Assembly: GCF_000150275.1 (NCBI RefSeq)
Contig: NW_002060962.1
Coordinates: 274,007-338,006, forward strand
DNA: 64,000 nt
Direction: 5' to 3'
Origin: Trichoplax adhaerens
Lineage: Eukaryota > Placozoa > Uniplacotomia > Trichoplacea > Trichoplacidae
The position numbers and the translations under genes are program-made. Positions 49,401 to 62,217 of the stretch are shown here, in pieces (position 1 is the stretch's first letter; the number at the start of each line of letters is the position of its first letter). The notes under the pieces are model-generated. The model was given only the letters and a program-made list of their open reading frames with translations. It searched no databases and was not told the DNA's origin.

Positions 49401-51187
49401 AATGATAATATATCCGACATATTTAAGAAATGTTCCATCCACAGCTCATTCAGTGCACTATTTAAAGACATATACAGTACTTCATATCTTATTTTAATAC
49501 AATCCTGACGCCAATAATAATATCCCCTCACAACGTGGAAATTATGATCACGTCATGGATGAAAACTGAGTATGCTAAATTTTGTTTCATTCTCAAGATC
49601 AATTTCGGAGAAAGTAATAGAATTTTCGTAACGTGATTGAAATTCATATTGTCTTTTCCTTAGCAGTTGTTGGTTTCTAATGTAATTTATATAAATATAA
49701 GAAAGAAACGAAGTAGGTGATTTTAAAATAGAAGCTATATGAATAGGATTATTGACATTTCGTAGTCATTTTTAATATGTGAGTCAAGATGTTGGTGCAT
49801 ACGAAGGACTGCTCATACAAAGGGGCATAGTAAATCATTCTTCCCTTCTCTAATTTTCTGAATGTATCAAAATTAAAGAAATCCATACTCAAATCATTTC
49901 ATTAGATTTGTTTGATAGTTAGATGATGCTGAAATGTTGTACCCTTGCAGCATCATTGTTTGAGTTGGTTTTCGTTCATTTACTTCTCTTCGTTTTAACG
50001 TAATTTTTGATAATGATAAAAAATAATATCAAATAAAGTCAGTACTTCTGATTACAGCAAGTACGATTTGATGTTTATATAACAGGCAGTTAGTTTTTTA
50101 TAACAATACTAATTGTTCATACTGGATGATTTTCTAAAGCCTCAATTATTAAACGCCGAAATATACTGCTAATACGAATTCTATTTTGATGATGTTTAAA
50201 TATTATAAAATACACAATAGTTACTATATACTGTATCAAGGGATAAATGAGATTTTTGAATAATACTTACTCGGAGTTTAAATTTTTCAACGTAAAGGAT
50301 AGGTAATATTATCTATTTATATTCTCTGATAGGGCGTTCAATCCTTTAGCTCCTTTAACTATTAGATTTTTAAATTATCCTATTGTCAGAGTTAAAAGTT
50401 ATTCAGTCTTTTTATGTAACAATTGCATGAATAGATATAATTATAGACTTTTGGGATAGTGCATCCTAACTCTCAAAATAGCTAATATTTAATTTGCGCT
50501 ATTTTATAAAAGTTACATATTGGGGCTATTCTAATTCAAGATTTATGAAATATATTTTTTGGTCTGTTAAGTGTTACATCAAAAACTTACAATTAAAATC
50601 TACGATTAGTTCATAAAATTTAGAACCATGAGTATAAAAGTGTTTCTCCACTTTTTAAGTATTTCTTATTATTGTAATTTAGTGAGAAAAATAGACTCTT
50701 TTTATATAAAAAATTCAGCATTCGATTTTGGAATATATTAGGGTATCTATATACGGTTTAAGGATCTGCTTTTATCGAAGTTTATCAGCATTACCTTATT
50801 TTGAGTAACATTCAAATCTTTTAACTAATAGTAATCATATACTACAAGTATATAATGTAATGTTTCGAAAATAATGGAAGAATAGGTATTTAAAGTGATC
50901 TTTAATTTATCTTCGACTTAATTACGTATCCGCTCATGCATTTTTTAATTAATTATATTTAATCATAGTGAGATTGGGCCCTTTTAAATTGAACTTTGAA
51001 CTGTTATTTCGATTGAATCATTACCAAATTCTATTATCTATATAACATTGTTTGTTAAATTATAAATATCGATTCGGTATAAAATCAAAAAATAAGTTCT
51101 TTATGATCATAAAATTGCTGTTGAATGACTGCTTGTATTATGAGCAAATTACTTCATTTTTTAATTTTTTATTCTAGGTGAAAAAGT
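46403..51187. other. intergenic between ELP6 and the CCDC60-like/PH-Btk gene
   Basis: AT-rich. No exon, RNA gene or long repeat recognised. It holds the presumed divergent promoters of ELP6 (right of 46402) and of the long plus-strand gene. A good acceptor (TTTTTTATTCTAG) at about 51178, ten bases before the start codon, suggests that the plus-strand gene has a spliced 5' untranslated exon somewhere in this stretch. Confidence 0.5.
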
Positions 51188-54100
51188 ATGCTATCCGTGA
51201 ATGCTCATTATAATGTAAGAGATATTATCGATATTAAACCGTTACCAACGCCGTCATGTATTGGCGAAAAGGTATCAGTGAGAAGTTCAACAACTTACAT
51301 TAGCCCTAGTTTGAAAAAAGATCAATGGAAAAATAACCATGAAAGAAGAACTAAACAAGTCACTGAGTGTGGCTATCGATCTGTGCCTCACCGTCCTTAT
51401 AAGCCCGTTGGCGAAATGTGCCTTGATGAAAAGCAGCTAATACTATCTGCTTTAGGCCAAAGCAATAATCATGTAAGTTTAAAAAGAATTATTAGTTATC
51501 GTCGATACATTATTCGTGTAAGCTACAATGATGTTACAATCGAATAACTTAACTACTTTAGGCTGATCAAGATGGAGGAACAAATACACCAAGCGATAAA
51601 GGCTTATATCACGATATCGCTAGAGGCGATAAGGTTAGTTTCTAAAATTCTATTGTATAAAAATATCTTTTTGGATAAATTTATTTGTTTCGCTACCCTT
51701 TTTTTGTTATGCTTTATTTTAGTCGAAAGTGACAATAAGCAGTTATAAAAAGTTGTTAAAAGTTCAAGATTTAGTCAATAAAGATAGGTAAGTGCAGTTT
51801 TTTAATAAGTTCCTCTTTAATATGTAGTTTTAAGTATCTAAACTGTTTTCGATTCATATTCGATTACAATGCAGCTTGTAGTCGTACGCATTTTATCTTA
51901 ATTCGTTGATAGAATATTATACTTAATTACTAGTGATCGAATTTCTAAAATTAAGCTTGGGCATGGATTATTTCAAATTATTAAAGACGAAGAAAAAGCT
52001 AAGGTAAACCCATTTACAATATCAATAAAAGTAATAAAATTTTCGGCTACAAAATTAACTTTAGTCAATATTATGAAATTTTATACGACGGTATTATTTT
52101 AACATCATGATTTGAATTTTCGATTGATATCAACGTGATTGCTGTACGATATTGTAATCCGTGTTCAGGCACAAAAGGCAGTCACTGAAGAGATAGAAGC
52201 AAAAGCTAGAGCTAACAAGCAGTGGAAACCATCGAAGGGAGAGCCTGATTCGTCGTCAGACGATGATGATGACATAGGTTTCCGTGAGGTTGTCCAAAAT
52301 TATTTGATAAGGTATGGCAAAATTTAGTAAGCCTCTAGAATATCTATCTATTTACAGATGTCAGAGAGATCCCTACAGTAAATGATACTGCCCAATTCAA
52401 GTATCCCTTTAGAAAAATAAGTGTAAAAGTGCTCATGTTGGGAGAGTTAATCATTAACTGATTTATTATTTTATCCGACTTGTGCTTTATGACATAGGTA
52501 TCAAACACCTTCGTTACAGAAAGATAATCTGGAATTGCCATCTACTACGTCAAGTCCGATTGGAGTAAAATTTACACCAGTTAGTGCTCGCCAAACTAAT
52601 AATGGCGAGTATTCGCGAATAAGGTAGGCTGTAGCGGAAATTCTTTGTGCTGTAACTGTCATAATTCTTAATGTCATGGTACTATACAATACTAGAAATG
52701 TAAGAAATACTAGTTAGAAAAGATAATAGTTGCACTTTTTTAATTTGGAAAATCACAATGGAATGATGATTATTTGTATTAATAATTAATTCTTAATGAT
52801 TAGGCGCTAGCTTTAGTTGTGGATCGGATCTACGAGTATCACTGTAATTTACTACTACATTTATCGTATGGTATTTAAACTGATATTACTTATATCCATA
52901 GACATATGATCATGTGATACCAGTAGTTATTCATTTTTTATGGCTTCATATATACATCATAAATTAACTTGATATTAGCTGTAATTATTCATGTGCAGTA
53001 CACTGTTTTCGTTTACTAGTAAATTTTATCGTATTGTAAATAACATACCCTAGTTATTATAGTTTAGAAATCAAAAATGATGATTTTCACATACGAGTGA
53101 AATCAATTACAATCTAACTGTTACTTAATCTTGTCGTAATTATAGCTTGGATGGATCACCTTATGGCGATACGAAGGAACATAGTGGCCGTTCAACAGAA
53201 TCGCCACATCCGAACTTTAGGTTACATCGCAAGCATTACAGATCGCGAAAAAGCTCTTCAATTCAAGTTCGTCCTTTTTCTCCATATTATTCCAGTGTTG
53301 CCAGTTCACCGATCCAATCAGACAGGTATAATTTAGTATTTACAGCTGATGGAGAGTGATCGTATTTATTTACTATCAAATCTCTAATCCATATGATAAC
53401 AATATTTTCAATACTATAGAGAACATATCTTTCGTCAACTATGTGTTATTCAATGGCTTCTGGAAGCTACAGCATTAGAATTGGGTTATATTATGGTTCC
53501 TATTTCTGCATGTTGGAAATTGAAGTAAGTTTAAGAATGAAAATTTGTTCATAAATGATGTTTTCTGTTAAAGTTGAATCTTCATTTTAAGTGAATCAAA
53601 TGACGGAAAAATGTCGCGTAAACGCCAAGAAAAGGATAATAAGAAAGCTTTGGATAATAAATGGGATGCATTATGCAATAATCCACATCAGTTATCTAAT
53701 ATTGTAAGATTTCGTATTCATCGAGATAGCAGTTTACATTTGAAATAATGTACTTGTATATGTACATTTCAATATTCTAAGTTAATGTTAGGAAATGTAG
53801 TAATTATCCTGTAAGCGAAATCAGTAGCTGTACACATTTTTTTGATATTGTCATATTCACTTTAAAATGTTTAGATCAAAATGCCTGATAAACCAAAAAC
53901 TGCACGAGGGCAGAAAATTCTAAAGGAAGGCTGGCTAGTCAAGCGTAGTCGTAACAGAAACGCTATCAATAAAGATGCCAATTATCGATCTCGATACGTC
54001 CGTTTAACGAAGGATTACCTGATATATTATCTTAACGAGAAATTGGTTAGAATCACTTTATTAAAATATAATATATCAATCCCATTTTAAGTATAGAAAG

Positions 54101-57100
54101 GCGTCAAACTGATGTAAATAAATTTTTTACTTTATTTATCATCGATTTTACTAAATTTATGCCTCTTGAATTTCTCTATGTCATCAACTAGAATAACTAC
54201 AAAGATTGTATTCATCTAAAATATGCTACTATTGTTGAATCGGTAAAAGATCATACATTTGAAAAGAAGAAAAATGTTTTTCAAGTTAGTAGAAATCTCT
54301 TTTATTTTTTGATACCCTGTCGATATTTTTACAATTTCTTGTGCTCTCAGATGTGATGCATTGGTAATCATTTTCAGAAACGTAGTGTTTGGTGCAACAG
54401 TTAGATATTTTCTGTAGTATTATTATATGAATAATGCCGTGATTGTATGTTTTAATCATGTCGGCTGGATTTAATAGAGTATGAAATAAATGAATAGTGC
54501 AGTTTCAATTAGTTTTCAGGAATAGTACATATGGAAATATAAGCTAGATAACAGTGTATAGCGGGAAGTAAATCTCTCCTTTTACTTTTCTTTCGGCGAC
54601 ACTGCAAATACAGATTAAGCTACTGTATATACTGTACTGTGCAGTATATTGAGCCTTTGCTAGCTATATAAAAGTATGTATAAAAATGGCAGTGGTAGAA
54701 AACTTTTTTTTGGAATAACAATTGGATTGAATGAAACTAACGACTGAGCTTATTTATATATTCAAAATATAGATTGGCCAGAAAAATGATTTTTTATATC
54801 TACTAGCTCAAAGCGATAGTCATCGTGAAGATTGGCTGAATGCAATACGAAATGGTAAAGTAAAAAATTTCTTACCTGTTATGTAATTCATGAAGGCTAA
54901 AGTCCAAGAGTCATAAAATCATTATAAAACGTTTTCAATTTGAAATTAACATTATGGTATTTTCTATTAGCTTGCATGAGACTAAGAAATAAAATGGATA
55001 AAAAATTTCACCCTGGGGCTTTAACTAAAGGTGAACGATGGTCTTGCTGCTCTCATCTGTCTAGTGCTGAAGGTTGCGAAGATGCTTTTGACTATACGCT
55101 AGGTATGAAATGATTTACAGTTCATGTAAATGATCCACTTTAGGATGTCTCATTTCATGAAATGGGTCTGGAGTTAAATTTGCGAGCGTAATCTATACAG
55201 TGTCCATTAGTTATATACAGTATAAATATATTTATTACAGACTAATATAAAGGACTTTTTATTTCTAAATAGATACTAAGGTTATTAAAGAAGGTTGGCT
55301 TACCAAAAGAAGTCGCAATCGCAAAGATCCCAAAAAAGAAGCCAATTATCGTGATCGCTATGTTAGAATGACTACAGAGTGCCTGTCTTACTATATTACG
55401 AATAAAGCGGTAAGTATTGTTCGAGAACTAATAAGGACATAATTTTTATTGAGTAAGTTTTAGTTCGTTTACAGTCAATCGTAGCATGGAGTTTATCGTC
55501 TTACGATATTACCATAATATAAAAAGTAGTAAAAGATTGAATCAATTAATAGAACTGATGATCATCATTTTGTTCTTATTGATCTCTTGAACTATATTTA
55601 GAACGCTGTACCTAAAGATTCCATGAAATTAAAAGATGTGACAATTGTAGAAGCAGTTACCGATGGCACATTTGGTGAACGAAAATACTTCTTTCAGGTC
55701 TTTAAGTTTTTTTTACCTAATTGTAGTTATCATATATTACGAAGTCTGCATAATAGAAAGGTGCTGATCTTGATTGCTTTATCCAGTAGAAAAAATAGCA
55801 TTATAATGCGCTAACATGTAACAATAGAAATTTTGCAAATCTCCATAGTCGGAACGATAAATTTTTATGATTGCTACAGGTTGGATCAAAAGGAGATCTT
55901 CTTTATGCTCATGCTATGAACCCAACTGATCGTGACGAATGGGTATTAGCATTACGGCAGTGTAAGTTTGCTTTTCTATACGGCTAGATATTAAATGAAT
56001 TTAAGCAGTTTATTTCCTTATTCTAACTGACTGAATTAGGTCAAAAAATAAGTTGTACCCTCAAGTATGTGAAATGTGGGGTTATAAATTTGACCTCTTT
56101 TACATCATTATGTAGGCTGTCAGAGATTAAAACTAAATATGGATCGGCGCTATCATCCTGGTGCCTATACTGATAAATGGAGCTGTTGCCAAGCGGTTGA
56201 TCTTTCGCAAAATGGTTGCCAACATGCATTTGATTATTCTACTGGTGAGTACAACGTAAACGATGTTTTAACTATTTGATTCCTAAAAGTTGACAGTAAT
56301 AATTGAATGACCTTAGAATGATCATAAATACTACTGCCCTATGGTAAGAGATTTGTTCGAATTACGATTATTTTTAATTTTTAATATCGTAATACGATAT
56401 ACAGCATCAATTGCTCATGTCATGAAGTAAAGAAGCGTAGTATTCGCTCATTTTAAATGTACTATTGCTATGTATGGTAGATCTTACAGAAACATTGTAT
56501 TTTAATTGAACTAATTCTAAGTGATGCAAACTATATAGAATTGTCAACCGTAGTTAAGAAAGGCTGGGTAGTAAAGCGGAGTCGTGGACGTGGAAAGAGT
56601 AAAAATGCTGCAAATTATAGGGAACGATTTGTTGTCTTGACAGAAGAATTTTTATCATATTATGGAAATGAAGCTGGAGTAAGTATTCTTTTAATTCATA
56701 AAAGCAATGTAGTAATTAACTAAGGGATGGATAAAATTGTTATTGCTGTATGCATATTTAAATGCATTAATAACTAAGTACTTGTGCACTCTGAGCTGGT
56801 ATGATATCTTATGCAAAAGTATTAATTTGTTTTGTTTCTAGGAATATAAAGATTGCATTAACATGAAGCATGTCTCTATTGTGGAACCTGTTAATGATGG
56901 AACGTTGGAGAGAGATTTCGTCTTTCAGGTTATTTCTTTTTCGTTTGTATAATTGCATTGATATTAGAAACATTAGAGTTGGTTAAAAGTTTCGTTACCA
57001 GCAAATATTGAGAGGTTTGATTCACGGAATTTTCATTTGCTATTATAATTGTAATCTGAATCCTACAAACTAAAGGAGTTTGATAGTAATTTTAAGAAAT

Positions 57101-60100
57101 CAGTCTTCTTTAAGGATGGAACAGGAATAGAACAATACGTGTACTGGACTAAAATAATTTATCTATAGATATTAAATATAGATATACCCGTGCGTTAAAA
57201 ACATATATTTTGGGGACTGCATACACTTATACCTTTACTTTTGTCATGACATAGGTTGGGAGTAAAGGAGATATTTTATATATATGTGCTCCTAATGAAG
57301 AAGAACGAGAAGATTGGATTGTAGCTTTAAGATTTGGTAAGTAACGATGATATGAAATGTCAGACATTACAAGGTATCTAGTAAGTTAGTCAAAATTGTT
57401 CAAATTTTAGACAGATAAGAATCATTTAAAGTGATTTTCACGGGTGATGTCATACAATATTGATAAGGTCACTACCATATCCTGAAACCTAACAATAAAA
57501 GACTGTATGATCTGCAGTATGCATACTTTCTTAGAGTGATGTTTAAAAATATGGAGGTATTGCACAGAAAACTTTTCTTCCGTATCAGAGTTGATTTGAC
57601 CATAAATGAGCAAATTACCAAGAAATACGTTATTATTTTGCTACAATATGCAGTGCTACAAAACCTCAAGAAGGAGTTATTTATTTTTTAGGCAGAAAGT
57701 ATACAGTTGGTAATAGTTAGAATTACAGGGTTGAATGATATAAGAGTACTAATTGAAGATCGAAGAAGGCGCTATTTGTTTATTACATCTCATAAAAAAA
57801 TCAGTAGATCTTACATCGATACTATTGTATCTCACGGAAGATTTTAATTTATGCTGTATTTATTACTTAAATAGTAACTCAACAACTGCATAACAAGATG
57901 GAAGATAGATTTCATCCTGGAGGTTTTACTAGGAGTAAATGGACATGTTGTGATTATCCTTCCCTCGATGAAGATGGGTGCCAGAGAGCGTTTGATTATA
58001 GTAAAGGTAATTTAAAAGCCGCTATTGTAATAAATTTACATTATTCCAGGGTCAAATATACTTCAAAGTGCAAATTGAATAATCTTTTTTGAAATTAGTG
58101 CTAGCATTTAAACTGTACATTGGTATAGGTAATAAAAAATTTGTAGGCTTACTTATTCTTAAATAAATCTGAAACTTGCAATTAAGCGACTATATTCTAT
58201 CACTAGGTGTTGCATACAGTCCTAAAACAGAAGAAGATTACTACCCTATGCCAACTGATGATAGTTTATACGCTTTTAATGGTAATATTAGTCCATTTAT
58301 GGTTGGTAGCTCAACGACACCAAAAGCTGAGACAGCTATTAATATTAAAAGCTCACGTCGAGCGTCTTTAGCAAAATCGAGCGATATTAACCAAATTACA
58401 AGACGTGTATCAATGGCTATGCCCCCAACTATGGAAGGTATTGTAACTGGCAGGAGATCATCAATGGCTGTTCAAGCAGAAGCTATACCTCTGAGCAGCA
58501 ATAAGAGACATTCAACAGCTGCTTCAAAACCGACTGATTTTAGTCAAATAACTAGGCGAATATCATTAGCCGTAGGTAAAATCCCTACTCAAGTTCCACT
58601 GACCCCTGGTGGACAAAATGAAAATGCACCAAAAAGCAAATGGCCAATTGCTGCCTTACGAAGTATACAAAAATTTATGCAATATACACAACATCGTCGA
58701 ATTAGAACATTAGGAAACGTAAGTTTATAATCATTATACTGAATATTGTGCTATTTCAATGCAATCTTAATTAAAAATGTCCGCATAAGCTAACAATATT
58801 TATTTCAACTTTTACTGGCTGTATGATATCTGATAATCGTAAGGCTACAACTCCATTTATACTTTTTACGTGCTTTTTATTTACAAGGCTGAGGATGTTA
58901 GCAAGGACAAAATTAGCGACGATGCTAAAATTAGGGCATGGATTGAAGAGTTTGGTGGCATAGAAGAAGATGACCGCCAGCGAAAGAAAAAATTACGACC
59001 GCAAAGGTGATTATTATAGCTATATTTTTAAAGTAAATGATGACATGGATACTATACTAGCTGGGGTACCGCTTTATTACATTTTGTGAAGCTTTAAAAA
59101 CATTTGATTTGATATCAAGATTAATTATTGTTAACAATAATAGCCAGTCATAGCTGCTTGATAGGTAAATCGAATACACTTAAATTCTCAGTCTTCAATT
59201 TATATTGAATATGAATAAAATTATCTCTTACGTCTAGCGCACCTGTTAAAAATACACCGGGTACTGCAGGTATTGAGAGATACCAAGATTTAGCGTCAAG
59301 AATGCGACAGAAGTTTATTGATGTTGCCAAAGAAAACGAAGAGTTACTACACGATCAGTTAGATAGGATAGAAATGTAAGTACTACGTAATTCGTACAGA
59401 TTAATTTTGAATAATATTCACTTTTTACTCTATGTGTCATTGTCAGCCTGTTGTCGACGATGATATTTCGATTGATTGTTACCCACTTATTTAAATAGAT
59501 GGCGAAATGATTATAAAAATGATTTATGTTTACCTAAAGTTTGTTCTTTACTTATATTAGGAAAAGATCTCAAAAATGCGAGCTTCGCTTCTTTGCTATT
59601 GAGCCCAAGACTTATGTTCATCGGGATTTAGGAAAAATGCGACATAAGATAAAAAAAATCGAAATACGCCAAGCTAACAAATCAGTCCATCGACCTTGGT
59701 AATTGTCATTTTTATTTAGCTAACAATCACAATGCTTTACCTACTACGTGATAATATAGAGTTGTTCCATTTAAGCTTTCAACCAACTTATCCACTTTTT
59801 TCCTATTACTTCATGATAGGTATATTAATCTAGTCGACACTTTACCGGAAAGTATTCGGGAAGATCGTCAATGTTCTCAAACGTTAGAAAGGATTTCATC
59901 CCACGCTAAGGTAACTAATAATTACAAATAAAAGTATTCTACGATACGACCATGGTAGACTAGGCTGTTTTAGCTACTTGTTGTGAAAATAGTATATTTT
60001 AATCGTTTAAATAACAAATGATATTGCATTATGTATTATTATAGATTGATGGAATAGTTCCGAGCTCTGTCCAGTTAATTCGAGTACTATCTGGGTTACG

Positions 60101-60406
60101 TCATTGGGAAATTTGCTCTCCAGATATTAGTGCAGCTATAGAAGTAAGTGATGTATGATTATTTATGTACTGGTATATTTCTTATTTAGAGATGTCAGAG
60201 TAACTGCTATAAAAATTTTATTTCTAGTTTGAATAATAGTAGTATAATAGTAAATTAATTTTTTACCTAATCTTATACAGTTTGTAAGAGAAAAGATAGT
60301 AGAAATGCCTGATTACGAATATGAAGAATGGTTACGATCCATTTTACCTATGAAAAAGCCCAGAGCTGAATCTGATCCAACAAGTACGAACAAAAGTGAC
60401 TCGTAG
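51188..60406 (+). CDS. CCDC60-like protein carrying three internal PH + Btk-type zinc motif units
   Basis: 28 exons, 1,247 aa. Exons: 51188-51472, 51562-51633, 51723-51787, 51934-52003, 52169-52311, 52498-52623, 53146-53325, 53420-53524, 53592-53703, 53875-54045, 54192-54284, 54773-54854, 54971-55102, 55273-55409, 55602-55697, 55880-55961, 56116-56244, 56539-56678, 56842-56928, 57255-57336, 57875-58006, 58207-58718, 58888-59006, 59238-59375, 59561-59698, 59820-59910, 60045-60143, 60281-60406. Residues 1-386: helical and low-complexity, with Q-L-C-V-I-Q-W-L-L-E and an acidic S-S-S-D-D-D-D-D. Residues about 399-840: three PH domains (K-E-G-W-L-V-K-R-S, ...Y-R-x-R-[YF]-V), each followed by a full Btk motif (H-P-G...C-C...G-C). 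The basic residues that bind PIP3 in Tec-kinase PH domains are kept. Residues 841-1247: five R-R/K-R-x-S sites, then charged helices and an end with W-E-I-C-S-P-D-I and E-Y-E-E-W-L. The two flanks recall CCDC60 (DUF4698), from memory. The PH part could instead be a separate gene starting at 53881, but frame and phases favour one gene. Confidence 0.75.
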
Positions 60407-62217
60407 AAATGACTTCGTAAATTTTCACCGATCAAAGGAAAAACCTATATCAACATCATATTCATATTATTTCATGTCGTAAGGATTATTGATGTAAATG
60501 ATAGTGTAATATCATACCCCGTTAATAGATGAAGATGTATACTTGTATATTAAATGCTATATCTACTGCGCATCAATTCTAAAATTGGTTATTAGAGATG
60601 ACATTGATCTTCCTGATTTCATTTAGGAATAACGGTTCGTATTAATATACAGATATGATTATATATTGATGATCTTCTTCAGGCCAATTTTTATTTATAT
60701 CTCACTCTAAAGTTCATAATTTATTTAAGATACAAGTCGAATAATATTCAAATACTCCTCTTAATCTTACGTAATTGATTGTATTCGTTGAAAATGTTTA
60801 CTAAGGATAATTTTTTATATCACTTTTATACGAGATTAATGCATATTAACCATGTTCATATTACAATAATTGAGTTAAGAATAGGAAAATTGTCATTTTT
60901 AAATAATAACCTGTCATGAACTTTGCTCACCGTACGTGTCTTAAAACTGACAGTATCCGGCCATTATTGTCATAACGCTGGGATATCAAAGATAATCATA
61001 TTGCATTAATCTGATTCATATTTTATGTATATATATGAGCATAATTTTTTTATTCTATTGATCTATGGTATCATTGATCCATTATATTTGCATTTTATGT
61101 AAAAAATTTTCATCAAATATTAGCACAATCATACAAGTAATTTATAATATCTAAAATTATTTTAAAGACAAATTTTGAAGCTATTCAAATACAAATAAAA
61201 AGGACGCATTTAAGAAGTATATTTACTCAATTGATTCAGTTACTTAAAAATTGATTTTAAACCCTGGGGTTAAATAGTTCACAATCGATAGTAAACTCGA
61301 TACATTACAATTATCGTACACGATATGAGAATAGTCGCTGATAAACGAGTATAAGATTTAGAGAGATTATCTGTCCTGAATACCTGAAAAGCGATTTTAC
61401 GAATAATGATAAATTAATGATTGCGTATCGTTTCAATTTATAATATTACTTTCTAAATTCGTGCCTCATGCTCTAAGAGATACCGTAGCTATTTGGATAT
61501 CAGCAATGAGAAGGACTAATGAAAATTTAACTGTAAATTAATGATAATACTTTCCAGATCCTTAATCAATGCTAAAGACAGTACCTTACCTAATTTAGGT
61601 ACGATATTTACTTACATGAAAGATTACTAATAGAGTACCAGCTTACTAGATTCATATCATAAAATGTAGCAGAGTTAAGGATTACCGACAGATACCCTAA
61701 ACATAATCAAATCTATGGATTAAGGTGATTATTACTGTTAAACACCTTTGATGATATAATTACGAAAGAATTGATGAATAAATAAATTTCATCGTCGCTA
61801 AACCTACTCTAGAAACGTTTTAGTATACTGTATATATTTAGATAAAAATCATGTTTATTTTAAGTTTGATCTTATTGATGAGCTTCTAAACCATAAAACG
61901 TAGATAGTATCTTACGAAAATATTGGCTTGACCTTAAAAACACATAAGTATCAGTAGATTAAGTGTAATTCGTACACGTATATACAACACCCGGTAGCAA
62001 GAACAGAATAAATTGCCGGAGATCAAGTTTGATATTAAACTGTAATTTAGATAGATTTAATACTATAAATTTTCTGTAAGCCTATGATATAATCGATAAC
62101 AGAATTTACTGTAGCTGATCATATACAGGAGATTGTTGAGGTACTTGATGTTAAAATGCTGTACTGTAAAATATAGAAAAAATTCGATAATAAGGACAAC
62201 AGTCTGACATTGTAAAA
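60407..62217. other. intergenic, tail-to-tail spacer
   Basis: AT-rich spacer between two convergent genes; no exon, RNA gene or structured repeat recognised. TTTATT at 61854-61859 is a possible polyadenylation signal for UNC45 on the minus strand. Confidence 0.5.
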
